Positions 1 to 8,503 of a stretch of DNA of 64,000 bases are shown one piece after another. Both the position numbers and the translations under genes were made by a program. Source of the DNA: Candidatus Peregrinibacteria bacterium. GTDB lineage: Bacteria; Patescibacteriota; Gracilibacteria; UBA1369; 2-02-FULL-48-14. The stretch spans positions 1-64,000 of the forward strand of contig JABHVW010000001.1 in assembly GCA_018658105.1 (NCBI GenBank). Reading direction: 5' to 3'. How positions within the stretch are numbered: position 1 is the stretch's first letter; every line of letters starts with the position of its first letter. The notes below the pieces were generated by a model. That model did no database searches. It had not been told where the DNA came from and worked only from the letters and a program-made list of their open reading frames with translations.

Positions 1-62
1 GGTTAAACTGATTTACTTCAGGGTATGAATTATGGTAAAAGAGAGGCAACGCTATTCCACGT

Positions 63-692
63 ATGCAAAAATTCACAATATTTACAATTCTTCTGTCGAT
101 TTCACTAATTTTGGTGCTCGGGGATTTAGTTCTGCATGATTATTTGAAAAATCCTGTGATTGTTGAGGTTCCTGTTGAAGTTATGATTCCAGCAGAAGCT
201 CCTTTGCTTGAGGCTCCGGCAGCTGAAGAAAGTGCGGCCGTAGAGCTTGCGGCTGAGCCATCTGCTAATTTGAATCATTTAGGGCCTGATATGCTTCGTT
301 CAGTTGGTTTTGCAGAGCCCGTGATGAAAGAAACTATATTTTCTGGCCTATTATTCCAATTTATTGCTTTTGCAGATCAAACTGATGCACTTGTGCAGCA
401 ATGGAACACCTTTAATGGTACAGATTATGTTGGAACTATGTATGAAATCACCTACCCTACTGAAACTAGTAGTTTTGAGGGGTATTTAAATATTCGACAA
501 AGAGCTGAGGAGTTGAGTGATTTGGGCGAGGTAAATGAGAATAATTTGTATGGCGGAGGATCAATTTACTTCAATCATTTGGTGAAAACAAAGACGATTC
601 ATATGATTATGAGAAGTGGCAACAAGGTTTATGCCTTTGAATATGCGGTTGCCCACCATGAAAAGATGAAAAATCTGTTTGACTTACTTTGA
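63..692 (+). CDS. Membrane-anchored protein of unknown function
   Basis: I do not recognise this family. Residues 1-27 form a hydrophobic N-terminal anchor or uncleaved signal peptide. Residues 31-70 are a Glu/Ala/Pro-rich flexible linker. The last ~140 residues look like a small folded domain outside the membrane, with a YVGTMYEITYP strand region and a charged helix near residue 140. There is no Cys, so it is not a lipoprotein. The ATG at 63 gives the hydrophobic start directly. It stops with TGA 36 bp before rplK and could share its transcript. Bases 1-62 hold no gene I can support. Confidence 0.6.
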   Translation: MQKFTIFTILLSISLILVLGDLVLHDYLKNPVIVEVPVEVMIPAEAPLLEAPAAEESAAVELAAEPSANLNHLGPDMLRSVGFAEPVMKETIFSGLLFQFIAFADQTDALVQQWNTFNGTDYVGTMYEITYPTETSSFEGYLNIRQRAEELSDLGEVNENNLYGGGSIYFNHLVKTKTIHMIMRSGNKVYAFEYAVAHHEKMKNLFDLL

Positions 693-728
693 GTTCTTCT
701 GTAGATTTTGCGGGCTAATAAATTAAAT

Positions 729-1160
729 ATGGCATCAGACAAACCTGTAAAAACAGTTATCAAGCTACAAATTCCTGCTGGAAAAGCAAATCCTGCTCCA
801 CCAGTTGGTACAGCTCTAGGGCCGCATGGTGTTAACATGCAAGAATTTTGTTCAGCTTTCAACAATCAAACTTCTCAATTGGGAAATGTGATTGTTCCTT
901 GTGTAATTACAGTTTACGAAGATCGCACACTTAGTTTTATTACAAAACAACCACCTGCTTCTTTCTTGGTTAAGCAGGCTGCTAAGATCGACAAAGGATC
1001 TGGTGAGCCGCACAAGAATAAAGTAGCTAAAATCACTAAAGCTGAGCTTGAAGAAATTGCTAAAATTAAGATGGAGGACCTAAATGCGAATGATTTAGAA
1101 GCAGCTATGAAAATTATGGCTGGAACTGCTCGAAGTATGGGCGTTCAAATCGAAGGATAA
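729..1160 (+). CDS. rplK: 50S ribosomal protein L11 (uL11)
   Basis: L11 binds the GTPase-associated centre of 23S rRNA and supports factor binding and stringent-response sensing. The N-terminal domain carries the family signature [17 protein letters not shown], and the C-terminal rRNA-binding domain is complete. The 143-residue length is normal for the family. I start at the ATG at 729 (MASDKPVK), not the TTG at 708, because family members begin there and the context (ttaaatATG) matches other starts in this window. No Shine-Dalgarno sequence precedes it. rplA follows in the usual L11-L1 order after a 55-bp spacer that contains a hairpin. Confidence 0.97.
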   Translation: MASDKPVKTVIKLQIPAGKANPAPPVGTALGPHGVNMQEFCSAFNNQTSQLGNVIVPCVITVYEDRTLSFITKQPPASFLVKQAAKIDKGSGEPHKNKVAKITKAELEEIAKIKMEDLNANDLEAAMKIMAGTARSMGVQIEG

Positions 1161-1167
1161 TTTATTT

Positions 1168-1202
1168 AGTGGAAGACAGTTTTTCGCTGTTGCTTGACCA
1201 CT
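1168..1202 (+). promoter_or_regulatory. Hairpin in the rplK-rplA spacer, possible L1 feedback site
   Basis: AGTGG (1168-1172) pairs with CCACT (1198-1202), and inside it ACAG (1176-1179) pairs with CTGT (1187-1190). L1 is a known translational autoregulator that binds an rRNA-like hairpin in its own mRNA, so the position is suggestive. I could not match the exact L1 target consensus. Confidence 0.25.
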
Positions 1203-1215
1203 TAACCCAATTACT

Positions 1216-1914
1216 ATGTCTAAAGGCAAAAAGTACAAAGCTGCTGCTGCAAAGTTCGGCCCACTCGCTCTCTATTCACTAGAGGACGCTGTTAAGCTTG
1301 CACTAGATACATCAGTTACAAAATTTGATAGCTCAGTTGAGGTTCATATGAATCTTGGAATTGACCCTAAACAAGCTGAACAACAAATTCGTTCAACTGT
1401 TTCACTTCCTCACGGAATTGGTAAAACTGTTCGTGTTGTGGCTTTTGTCCCTGAAGATAAAGTTAAAGAGGCAAAAGATGCTGGCGCAATTGAGGCTGGT
1501 AGTGAAGATTTGATCGCAAAGATTGAAAATGGATGGTTGGATTTTGATAAAGCGGTGGCAACACCTGATATGATGAAAAATCTTGGTAAAATTGCTAGAA
1601 CTCTTGGGCAGGCTGGAATGATGCCTAACCCGAAATCTGGAACTGTATCACCTGATGTAAGTAAAACTGTTACTGAAATTATGAAAGGACAAGTTGAGTT
1701 TAGAAATGACAAACTATCTAACCTGCATAATATTGTTGGTAAGGTTTCGTTTGGAGAAGCTAAGATTTTGGAGAACTTAAAGGTTTACCTAAAAGCGGTT
1801 AAAGAGAAAAAACCAGAAAAGATGAAAGGAAACTATGTTAGATCTCTATACTTGGCAACAACGATGGGGCCTGGTATAAAGTTAGATGTAACTGGAGCAT
1901 TCGGCTCCCTATAA
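1216..1914 (+). CDS. rplA: 50S ribosomal protein L1 (uL1)
   Basis: L1 forms the mobile stalk at the ribosomal exit site and in many bacteria represses its own operon. The sequence shows the conserved FDSSVEVHMNLGIDPKQAEQQ segment in domain I, the domain II region with GQAGMMPNPKSGTVSPDV, and the returning domain I strand (KGNYVRSLYLATTMGPGIKLD). The 232-residue length is normal. ATG at 1216 follows the L11 stop by 55 bp and has no Shine-Dalgarno sequence. A strong intrinsic terminator follows 15 bp after the stop. Confidence 0.97.
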   Translation: MSKGKKYKAAAAKFGPLALYSLEDAVKLALDTSVTKFDSSVEVHMNLGIDPKQAEQQIRSTVSLPHGIGKTVRVVAFVPEDKVKEAKDAGAIEAGSEDLIAKIENGWLDFDKAVATPDMMKNLGKIARTLGQAGMMPNPKSGTVSPDVSKTVTEIMKGQVEFRNDKLSNLHNIVGKVSFGEAKILENLKVYLKAVKEKKPEKMKGNYVRSLYLATTMGPGIKLDVTGAFGSL

Positions 1915-1929
1915 TTATCTTCCCTCTAG

Positions 1930-1959
1930 ACCCTGCCGCAAGGCAGGGTCTTTTGTTTT
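1930..1959 (+). terminator. Intrinsic terminator after rplA
   Basis: ACCCTGCC (1930-1937), GCAA tetraloop, GGCAGGGT (1942-1949), then TCTTTTGTTTT. It is a GC-rich 8-bp stem with a GNRA loop and a T-run, and it closes the rplK-rplA transcript. A second small hairpin (GACGG-TAG-CCGTC, 1965-1977) follows. Confidence 0.93.
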
Positions 1960-2004
1960 GTGCCGACGGTAGCCGTCAACAAATGTGCGTGATACAATCG
2001 CAAC

Positions 2005-2433
2005 ATGAAAGTAAAAATTAAACGTGTTGATCCTTCCCTGCCGCTACCTGTTTATGAAACAGATGGCAGTGTAGGTTTTGATATTTTGGCGCGCGAGACG
2101 ACGACGATTTCATCGGGGACCATTGAACTTATACCTGCAAATATTATTGTTGAAGTTCCTAAAGGTTATATGTTGGTGGTTGCGTCTAGAAGTAGCACGC
2201 CGCGAAAGACGGGCTTAACTCCGCCGCATGGGTTTGGAATTATTGATCATGATTATTGTGGACCTGAGGATGAAATTAAAATTCAGGTTTATAACTTTTC
2301 TGGTGAACCGGTGCAAATTGAGCGGGGTCATAAGATTGCTCAGGGTGTTTTTGTTCGCATAGATAAATTTGAATGGGAAGAAGTTGATGAAATGCGAAGT
2401 GAGAGTCGTGGTGGCTTTGGGAGTACGGGCTGA
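2005..2433 (+). CDS. dut: dUTP diphosphatase (dUTPase)
   Basis: Hydrolyses dUTP to dUMP and pyrophosphate, keeping uracil out of DNA and feeding thymidylate synthesis. All five trimeric dUTPase motifs are present in order: DGSVGFDI (1), SRSS (2), GIIDHDYCGPEDE (3), GHKIAQ (4) and the C-terminal RGGFGSTG lid (5). The GIID Asp of motif 3 fits dUTPase rather than dCTP deaminase. At 142 residues it is of normal length. A TACAAT -10 at 1993-1998 ends 6 nt before the ATG, so the mRNA is probably leaderless. It opens the dut-tmk-folD-purF-purD run. Confidence 0.93.
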   Translation: MKVKIKRVDPSLPLPVYETDGSVGFDILARETTTISSGTIELIPANIIVEVPKGYMLVVASRSSTPRKTGLTPPHGFGIIDHDYCGPEDEIKIQVYNFSGEPVQIERGHKIAQGVFVRIDKFEWEEVDEMRSESRGGFGSTG

Positions 2434-2451
2434 TTGTGCTAAACTCGCTGC

Positions 2452-3057
2452 ATGTTAATTACGCTTTACGGAATCAATAATATTGGGAAGAGCACGCATG
2501 CAAAGCGGCTTGTGGAGCGGTTGAAGGCCGAGGGGCACGATGCTGTTTATGTGAAGTATCCGGTTTACGATGTTGAGCCGACTGGCACATATTTGAATGC
2601 GTTTTTGAGGAGTGGCAGTGCACAGGAAATTTCTGAAGAGGAGCTGCAGATGTGGTTTATTTTGAATAGATATCAGTTTGAACCGAAGCTGCGCGAGTGG
2701 CTGAAATTTGGCAGGATTGTTGTTGCAGAGGATTATATTGGAACGGGTATAGCTTGGGGAACTGTGAAGGGTGCTGACTCAGAATGGTTGGAGAGTATGA
2801 ACAAAAATCTTATACAAGAAGATTTGGCGATTTTAATAGATGGTGAACGGGCAATGGATGCAGTTGAAGAGGGTCATTTGCATGAGACGAATTTGGACTT
2901 TATGAAGAGGTCTAGGCAGGTTCACCTTGAATTAGGTGAAAAATATGAATGGGTAAAAGTGCCACTGCAAGATGAGAAAGATGATACAGCGGCCTTGATT
3001 TGGTCTGTAGTTCAGGGTAAACTTGGCACATATGTCAACCCTGTTAAACGGTCGTGA
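2452..3057 (+). CDS. tmk: Thymidylate kinase-like P-loop kinase
   Basis: Predicted to phosphorylate dTMP to dTDP. The Walker A loop is GINNIGKST at residues 7-15 and the family DR(Y/F) region appears as EDYIGTGIAWG near residue 95. The canonical Asp-Arg is Glu-Asp here, so substrate preference could differ from standard Tmk. At 201 residues the length is normal. TAAACT (2440-2445), preceded by TG one base upstream and a TTGGGA at 2417-2422, ends 6 nt before the ATG. Tmk may therefore have its own leaderless promoter inside the end of dut. It overlaps folD by 26 bp. Confidence 0.82.
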   Translation: MLITLYGINNIGKSTHAKRLVERLKAEGHDAVYVKYPVYDVEPTGTYLNAFLRSGSAQEISEEELQMWFILNRYQFEPKLREWLKFGRIVVAEDYIGTGIAWGTVKGADSEWLESMNKNLIQEDLAILIDGERAMDAVEEGHLHETNLDFMKRSRQVHLELGEKYEWVKVPLQDEKDDTAALIWSVVQGKLGTYVNPVKRS

Positions 3058-3889
3058 AGTTGCTAATTCTCTCCTGGAAGAACTCCGGGGTGAAGTCGAG
3101 GCGCTAAAGGCTAAGGGTATTTTGCCAAAACTTGTTGTGCTTGTTGCCGGTCAAGATCCTGCTAGTGCAGTGTATGTTCGTCATAAAGAAAAAGCCTGTG
3201 CAAAAGTTGGAATAATTAGTGAAAAACTTGATTATCCTGCAGATGTTAGTGAAGAGGAGATTTTGAAGAAAATTGAAGAATTAAATAATGATGAGAGTGT
3301 GAACGGAATGATTGTGCAACTCCCCCTACCAGATCATATTGATGCGGGAAAAGTGATTAAAGCTATCAATCCATACAAAGATGTAGATGGTTTTCATGCA
3401 TATAATGTTGGGAAAATGATGTTGAGCAAAGATTTTGAGGATTTGGCGCCTTGTACTCCTAAAGGAATTACGAAAATTTTGGATCATTATGATGTGGATA
3501 TTAAAGGAATGGAGGCGGTGGTGATTGGGCGTAGTAATATAGTTGGAAAGCCAATTGCAAATATGCTTTTGAATCGAAGTGCGACTGTGACGATCTGTCA
3601 TAGGCATACTCGCGATGTTGCTTCTCACTCAAGAGATGCTGATTTGGTGGTTGTGGCGGTTGGGATTCCTAAGTTTCTGAAAGCTGACATGGTCAAAGAG
3701 GGTGCGATAATTATTGATGTTGGGATTAATCGATTAGAAGATGGAAGTTTATGTGGCGATGCAGATTTTGACGCAATGAAAGATAAAGTTGGCATGATAA
3801 CTCCTGTTCCTAGAGGGGTTGGGCCAATGACTGTTGCTTGCTTGTTGATGAACACAGTGACAGCTGCGAAAAAACAGGCTACTCTTTAA
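3032..3889 (+). CDS. folD: Methylene-THF dehydrogenase / methenyl-THF cyclohydrolase
   Basis: Bifunctional enzyme interconverting 5,10-methylene-THF and 10-formyl-THF with NADP. Seen motifs: YVRHKEKAC with the catalytic Tyr/Lys pair, VQLPLPDHI, PCTPKGI, the nucleotide-binding GRSNIVGKPIANMLL and the C-terminal PVPRGVGPMTVACLL. The 285-residue length is normal. I start at ATG 3032 (MSTLLNGREVA) rather than an upstream TTG at 3023. The start lies inside the tmk 3' end, which implies translational coupling. Its product, 10-formyl-THF, serves purine synthesis, matching the purF-purD neighbours. Confidence 0.96.
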   Translation: MSTLLNGREVANSLLEELRGEVEALKAKGILPKLVVLVAGQDPASAVYVRHKEKACAKVGIISEKLDYPADVSEEEILKKIEELNNDESVNGMIVQLPLPDHIDAGKVIKAINPYKDVDGFHAYNVGKMMLSKDFEDLAPCTPKGITKILDHYDVDIKGMEAVVIGRSNIVGKPIANMLLNRSATVTICHRHTRDVASHSRDADLVVVAVGIPKFLKADMVKEGAIIIDVGINRLEDGSLCGDADFDAMKDKVGMITPVPRGVGPMTVACLLMNTVTAAKKQATL

Positions 3890-3907
3890 CACTAAAAACC
3901 ATAAAAT

Positions 3908-5377
3908 ATGTGTGGAATTGTTGGAATTCATTCGGACAAACCGGTTGCTTATCAGTTATATGATGGGCTGATGATGCTCCAACATAGAGGGCAAGATGCG
4001 GCTGGAATGGTTACATATGACAATCGGCATTTACATATTCATAAAGGTGATGGCGTTGCATCTGTGGTTTTCAACGAAAGCGTAATGTCTCGCCTGAAGG
4101 GTAATATTGGTATGGGACATGTGCGTTATCCAACTGCGGGGACATATGATTCTGCGGAGGCTCAGCCATTTTATGTTAATGCTCCTTTTGGAATTACTTT
4201 GATTCATAATGGAAATTTGACCAATACTAGTAAATTGCGTGATGAAGTCATGAATAAGCATAGAAGGCATTTGAATACTCAGTCTGATTCTGAAGTTTTG
4301 CTGAATATTCTTGCTGATGAATTGGATTCTCTTGATAAAGATGCGCTTGAGCCAGATGATGTTTTCAAGGCAATGGAAGGTGTATTTAAGAGGGTAAAAG
4401 GTGGTTATGCGGTGATTGCGATTATTGCTGACCAAGGTATTTTGGCATTTAGGGATCCGCATGCTATTCGCCCATTAATTATGGGTAAACGAGGAGTCGA
4501 AACAATTTTCGCTTCTGAAAGTGTGGCTTTGGATGTTTTGGGCTTTGAAACAGATCGTGACTTAAAACCTGGTGAAGCTGTTTTTGTAGATATGGATGGC
4601 AAAGTTCATACTAAGGTATGTGCTGAGAAAACTGAATATAAGCCGTGTATTTTTGAATATGTATATTTTGCGAGGCCTGACTCAATGCTTGATGATATTT
4701 CTGTTTACAAGGCGCGTTTGCGTATGGGTGAGCAATTAGCTGATCAAATTAAGGCAGCAAATCTGGATATTGATGTTGTGATACCTGTTCCAAGTACTTC
4801 GAGACATTCTGCGGTGCCTTTGGCTTATGAGCTTGGGGTGAAATATAGAGAAGGTTTGGTGAAAAATCGATATGTGGCTAGGACTTTCATTATGCCTGGC
4901 CAAGAGGAGCGGCAAAATTCAGTGCGTCGCAAGCTGAATCCTTTGCAGTTAGAGATTAGAAATAAGAATATACTTTTGGTTGATGACTCAATTGTGCGAG
5001 GAAATACATCTAAAAAGATTGTTGAGTTGGTTAGAGATATGGGAGCGAAAAAAGTCTATTTTGCATCTTGTGCACCGCCGCTAAGACATCCATGTGTTTA
5101 TGGAATAGATATGCCGAGCCGAAAAGAGTTTGTTGCGAATCAGTTAACTACAGAAGAAACTGCTAAACAGATTGGTGCTGATGCACTCTTTTACCAAACA
5201 TTAGATAACTTACATAAAGCTGTTAGTGAGGGTAATCCTCGTGTGAGTACTTTTTGTATGGCTTGTTTCGATGGAAATTATCCAACTGATGATGTGACTG
5301 AGGAAATTCTAAAAGCTGCTGAAGAAAACAGATGTAGCGATTATGTAAGGCCGGACAGCTCGCAAGTTCTTAATTAG
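3908..5377 (+). CDS. purF: Amidophosphoribosyltransferase
   Basis: Makes phosphoribosylamine from PRPP and glutamine, the committed step of purine synthesis. It starts MCGIVGI, so Cys2 is the N-terminal nucleophile of the class II glutaminase domain without a propeptide. The C-terminal PRTase domain has the PRPP loop VDDSIVRGNTS, and the VIPVPSTSRHSA segment is conserved. Length 489 is normal. C-terminal cysteines (FCMACF) recall the Fe-S-containing Bacillus-type enzymes, but I cannot confirm a cluster. purD follows after 4 bp. Confidence 0.97.
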   Translation: MCGIVGIHSDKPVAYQLYDGLMMLQHRGQDAAGMVTYDNRHLHIHKGDGVASVVFNESVMSRLKGNIGMGHVRYPTAGTYDSAEAQPFYVNAPFGITLIHNGNLTNTSKLRDEVMNKHRRHLNTQSDSEVLLNILADELDSLDKDALEPDDVFKAMEGVFKRVKGGYAVIAIIADQGILAFRDPHAIRPLIMGKRGVETIFASESVALDVLGFETDRDLKPGEAVFVDMDGKVHTKVCAEKTEYKPCIFEYVYFARPDSMLDDISVYKARLRMGEQLADQIKAANLDIDVVIPVPSTSRHSAVPLAYELGVKYREGLVKNRYVARTFIMPGQEERQNSVRRKLNPLQLEIRNKNILLVDDSIVRGNTSKKIVELVRDMGAKKVYFASCAPPLRHPCVYGIDMPSRKEFVANQLTTEETAKQIGADALFYQTLDNLHKAVSEGNPRVSTFCMACFDGNYPTDDVTEEILKAAEENRCSDYVRPDSSQVLN

Positions 5378-5381
5378 GAAT

Positions 5382-6689
5382 ATGAAAAAAATTCTATTAA
5401 TGGGGAATGGAGCCAGAGAGCACGTGATTGCTGAAACTTTTATGCGGAGTGAAAATGGATGTGAATTGGGTGTCTTTGCTAAGGCTGTGAATCCTGGGCT
5501 GAAAGCATTGGCTTCGGCTTACACTACTGGCTCTTTTACAGACTTTACTGAGCTTAAGGCTTTTGCCAAAGAGTTCGAACCTGACTTTGCATTTATTGGC
5601 CCTGACAATCCAATTGCAGATGGCGCTGTGGATGCTCTCTTGGAGCTAGGAATTAAAAGTGTTGCACCGGTTGCAGATTTGGCGAGACTTGAAAGCTCAA
5701 AATCTTTTGCGCGTGATTTGTTGAAAAAATATGAAATCCCTGGAAATCCTGAATTTAAAGTTTTTGAGTCTGAAGATGGAATTCGTGAATTTATGGAGGA
5801 GCTGGGTGAATATGTGATTAAGGCAGATGGCCTGCAAGGTGGAAAAGGCGTAAAGCTGTCGGGTGAGCATTTGAAAAATTTTGATGAGGGTTTTGCGTAT
5901 GCACAAGAATGCTTGCAGGCTGATGGACGAGTTGTAATTGAAGAGAAATTTGTTGGTCAGGAGTTTTCATTGATGAGTTTTGTGTCTGGGACTGACGTTG
6001 TGGATATGCCAACAGTTCAAGATCATAAGCGAGCGTTTGAAGGCGATACTGGGCCGAACACAGGTGGTATGGGTACTTGGAGTGACTCCAATCATTCCCT
6101 TCCCTTTTTGCAAGATTCTGATCTGCTGGCTGCTCATGAAATTACAGTTAAAGTTGCTGCAGCGATACGAGAAGAAACTGGTAAAGATTTTTGTGGAATT
6201 ATGTACGGAGGTTTTATTGCGGTAAAAAATGGTGTTCGATTGATTGAGTATAATGCTCGTTTTGGTGACCCTGAAGCTATGAATGTTTTGCCACTTTTAA
6301 AAACTGATTTTGTTGAACTTTGTGAGGCAATGATAAATGGCCGATTAAGTGAAATTGATGTTGAATTTGAAAATAAGGCAACGGTTGTGAAATATGTTGT
6401 ACCTGAGGGTTACCCTACAAATTCTGCGAAGGGCAAAAAAATCGAAGTCGGCGAAATTCCGTCTGGTGTTAAAACTTATTATGCCTCTGTTGATGAACGT
6501 GAAGATGGCCTTTATTTGTCTGGCTCACGTGCGATAGCTTTTGTTGGAATTGCAGATAGTATTACTGAAGCGGAAAAGCTTGCACAAAGTGCAGTTGGCA
6601 GCGTTACTGGCCCCGTTTTTTACAGGAGCGACATTGGGACTGCTGATTTAATTCAAAAGAGGCTCGATCATATGAATTTACTACGATAA
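5382..6689 (+). CDS. purD: Phosphoribosylamine-glycine ligase (GARS)
   Basis: ATP-grasp enzyme that joins glycine to phosphoribosylamine, the step after PurF. N-terminal MGNGAREHVIAE and GPDNPIADG segments and the ATP-grasp signatures VIKADGLQGGKGV, DHKRAFEGDTGPNTGGMG and EYNARFGDPEAM are all visible. Length 435 is normal. It begins 4 bp after purF and is followed after 2 bp by an unknown 114-residue gene, so the three are one transcript. Other pur genes are not in this window. Confidence 0.96.
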   Translation: MKKILLMGNGAREHVIAETFMRSENGCELGVFAKAVNPGLKALASAYTTGSFTDFTELKAFAKEFEPDFAFIGPDNPIADGAVDALLELGIKSVAPVADLARLESSKSFARDLLKKYEIPGNPEFKVFESEDGIREFMEELGEYVIKADGLQGGKGVKLSGEHLKNFDEGFAYAQECLQADGRVVIEEKFVGQEFSLMSFVSGTDVVDMPTVQDHKRAFEGDTGPNTGGMGTWSDSNHSLPFLQDSDLLAAHEITVKVAAAIREETGKDFCGIMYGGFIAVKNGVRLIEYNARFGDPEAMNVLPLLKTDFVELCEAMINGRLSEIDVEFENKATVVKYVVPEGYPTNSAKGKKIEVGEIPSGVKTYYASVDEREDGLYLSGSRAIAFVGIADSITEAEKLAQSAVGSVTGPVFYRSDIGTADLIQKRLDHMNLLR

Positions 6690-6691
6690 AT

Positions 6692-7036
6692 ATGGCAGGA
6701 AGAGATGCGTTTGAGATGTGGGCTCTTGTAGATGAGGATATTTTTGAGGAAGATAAACAAGAGGCAGAAAGAAAAGCTTTTCTTGAATCTGACAGTAATG
6801 TACAGGTGTGTTTTGAATTAAAATCTGTGCAACTTGCATATAGAAGTGCTTTACGAGAAATAGGCAAAAATGCTGGTGGTAGAAAAGTGCTTACCGTTTC
6901 AATATTAGAGGAACTAGGGGCACTGAGAGATAATGCTCTAACAATTTCTGAGTTAAGAAAAATAGTGGAAGCCATTTTAAATGGCTTCCACTATAAAATT
7001 ACAGATGAGGTGACTCTTTCTATGATTTCTTCTTAG
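6692..7036 (+). CDS. Small protein of unknown function at the end of the purine operon
   Basis: A 114-residue soluble, acidic, mostly helical protein I do not recognise. It starts 2 bp after purD (aaatATG), so it is translated from the same mRNA. Its last 17 bp overlap the 3' end of the convergent YtxH-like gene. Codons 91-101 encode a perfect 14-bp inverted repeat that acts as the opposite-strand terminator. The coding sequence therefore doubles as a regulatory hairpin. Confidence 0.7.
   Translation: MAGRDAFEMWALVDEDIFEEDKQEAERKAFLESDSNVQVCFELKSVQLAYRSALREIGKNAGGRKVLTVSILEELGALRDNALTISELRKIVEAILNGFHYKITDEVTLSMISS
6962..6994 (-). terminator. Terminator of the minus-strand YtxH gene, embedded in a plus-strand ORF
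   Basis: Perfect 14-bp inverted repeat ATAGTGGAAGCCAT - TTTAA - ATGGCTTCCACTAT. On the minus strand the stem is followed by TTTTTCTTAAC, a good intrinsic terminator. On the plus strand only TATAAAATT follows. Confidence 0.85.
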
Positions 7037-7544
7037 TAGTCTTTTTCGTAGTTTTCTTTTTTGCAGGTGCTTTTTTAGCTGTTGCTTTCTTTGTTGCCTT
7101 TTTCGTTGTTTTCTTTGGTGCAGCTTTTTTCTTTGTAGCTTTTCGTTTCTTGGTAGTTTTTTTCTTCTTTGGTTTAGTTTTTTCGTCTAGAAGTGTTTTT
7201 TGCTCTTTAACATATTTTGCGACTGTCTTTTTGAATTTATCCGCTTTTTTATTTGCAACTTTTAACATTTTATCTAATTCTTCACGTTTGAGATTTGCAA
7301 CATCTGCAGCTTTGTCTTTTGCTTTATCTACTGCATCTACAACGTGAGGCTGTTTTGAGATGTCTACAACTAGATCTTTGATTTCTTCACCCATATTGTG
7401 AAGATCATCTAAAAGGCCTTTAGTGTCGCCTTTTGATATTTTGTCTCTGATTTTTTTACCTTCTTCTGGTGCGAATAAAAGACCAGTAACTGCACCGGTG
7501 ATTAGGCCCAATCCAAGGGCAATTTTTCCTGCTTTTTTAGACAT
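7020..7544 (-). CDS. YtxH-like protein with a histone H1-like Lys/Ala tail
   Basis: The N-terminal ~40 residues match the YtxH pattern: a glycine-rich hydrophobic segment (KIALGLGLITGAVTGLLFAPE) followed by EGKKIRDKI. A charged helix follows. From about residue 110 the chain is almost wholly Lys, Thr, Ala and Pro in KKTTKK / KKA repeats, like eukaryotic H1 and bacterial Hc1/AlgP-type tails, and likely binds DNA or RNA. I start at ATG 7544 (MSKKAGK) because YtxH proteins begin this way. An upstream in-frame GTG at 7580 overlaps maf. Function, such as nucleoid tethering to the membrane, is inference. Confidence 0.8.
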   Translation of the reverse strand: MSKKAGKIALGLGLITGAVTGLLFAPEEGKKIRDKISKGDTKGLLDDLHNMGEEIKDLVVDISKQPHVVDAVDKAKDKAADVANLKREELDKMLKVANKKADKFKKTVAKYVKEQKTLLDEKTKPKKKKTTKKRKATKKKAAPKKTTKKATKKATAKKAPAKKKTTKKTTKKKS

Positions 7545-7576
7545 GTTTGGCGTGGTTAGGAGGTAGCATGTTTGCT

Positions 7577-8170
7577 TCACTTTACGATATCTATGAGTTC
7601 AATGTCAAACTCGCGAAGCATCAAATTTAATCTGTACATTGGCAGTCCAACGACGTTGAAATAGTCGCCATCGAAGCTTTTTACGAAGATAGAGCCAATA
7701 CCTTGGGCTGCGTATGCTGCCGCTTTGTCGTTTGACTCTCCTTTTGCTAAGTATTTTTCGATGTCTTCGTCTGTCATGTGAATAAATTCGATGTTTGTTT
7801 CTTCAACTGCGGTCATTTTTTTGCCATTTTTTGTGTCGATCAAACAAATGCAGGTTAAAACCTGGTGGACATCGCCTTCAAGCATTTTGAGCATTCGCAC
7901 TGCATCTTTATGATTTTTGGGTTTTTCGAGAATATGATCTTCAAAAGCGCCAACTGTATCAACGCCAAGAATTATTGCATTGCTGTGTCGATTTGCAACG
8001 GACTCCGCTTTGCCGATAGCATTTATCTTTACAATTTCGTGAGCAGAGCGATTTTCAGGGTGAATTTCATCGAAATCTACAGGTTTATCAATGGTGAAAT
8101 CGAGCCCAATGTCTTCGAGTAGTTTTTTGCGCCTAGGGCTGCGTGAAGCAAGTATTATTTTTTTAGTCAT
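7577..8170 (-). CDS. maf: Maf family nucleoside triphosphate pyrophosphatase
   Basis: House-cleaning pyrophosphatase acting on dTTP/UTP or modified nucleotides. The family signature SRSPRRKKLLE lies at residues 7-17, the catalytic Asp region is GVDTV, and EKPKNHKDAVRML and the C-terminal GDYFNVVGLPMYRL segments are conserved. Length 197 is normal. Start is ATG 8170 (MTKKIILAS), since Maf proteins begin just before the SRSPRR motif. It is divergent from rpsT over a 60-bp spacer and upstream of the YtxH gene. Confidence 0.93.
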   Translation of the reverse strand: MTKKIILASRSPRRKKLLEDIGLDFTIDKPVDFDEIHPENRSAHEIVKINAIGKAESVANRHSNAIILGVDTVGAFEDHILEKPKNHKDAVRMLKMLEGDVHQVLTCICLIDTKNGKKMTAVEETNIEFIHMTDEDIEKYLAKGESNDKAAAYAAQGIGSIFVKSFDGDYFNVVGLPMYRLNLMLREFDIELIDIVK

Positions 8171-8176
8171 TTTCCT

Positions 8177-8205
8177 TTGACAATATAAGGTAAAGCCCCT
8201 ATATT
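8177..8205 (+). promoter_or_regulatory. rpsT promoter
   Basis: TTGACA (8177-8182), 17-bp spacer, TATATT (8200-8205). The predicted start is near 8212, which leaves a leader of about 19 nt without a Shine-Dalgarno sequence. Confidence 0.88.
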
Positions 8206-8230
8206 CTACGGGCAATTTTTCGAATTAGAT

Positions 8231-8503
8231 ATGCCAATTCTCAAGTCAGCAAAAAAACGAGTTCTACAAACAAAGGTGCGTCAAGCACGTAATTACAACA
8301 CGCGTACAGCTTTACGTAAAGCTATCCGTGCGGTTTTAGATGCTGTAGATGCTAGTGACTCTGCTGCTGCTGAAAAGGCTCTACAAGTTGCATTCAAAGC
8401 AATTGATACTGCTGAAAAGAAAAATATTCTTCACAAGAATACTGCGGCAAGAAGAAAATCTTCTCTTGCACGTTCTGTCGCTGCAATTGGTAAGAAAGCT
8501 TAG
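8231..8503 (+). CDS. rpsT: 30S ribosomal protein S20 (bS20)
   Basis: Primary 16S rRNA-binding protein of the small subunit. The 90-residue, Lys/Ala-rich helical sequence starts MPILKSAKKRVLQT and holds the conserved KNILHKNTAARRKSSLAR motif. Its consensus promoter lies directly upstream. The stop TAG interlocks with the stop of the convergent C39-like gene in a shared 4-bp TTAG. Confidence 0.96.
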   Translation: MPILKSAKKRVLQTKVRQARNYNTRTALRKAIRAVLDAVDASDSAAAEKALQVAFKAIDTAEKKNILHKNTAARRKSSLARSVAAIGKKA

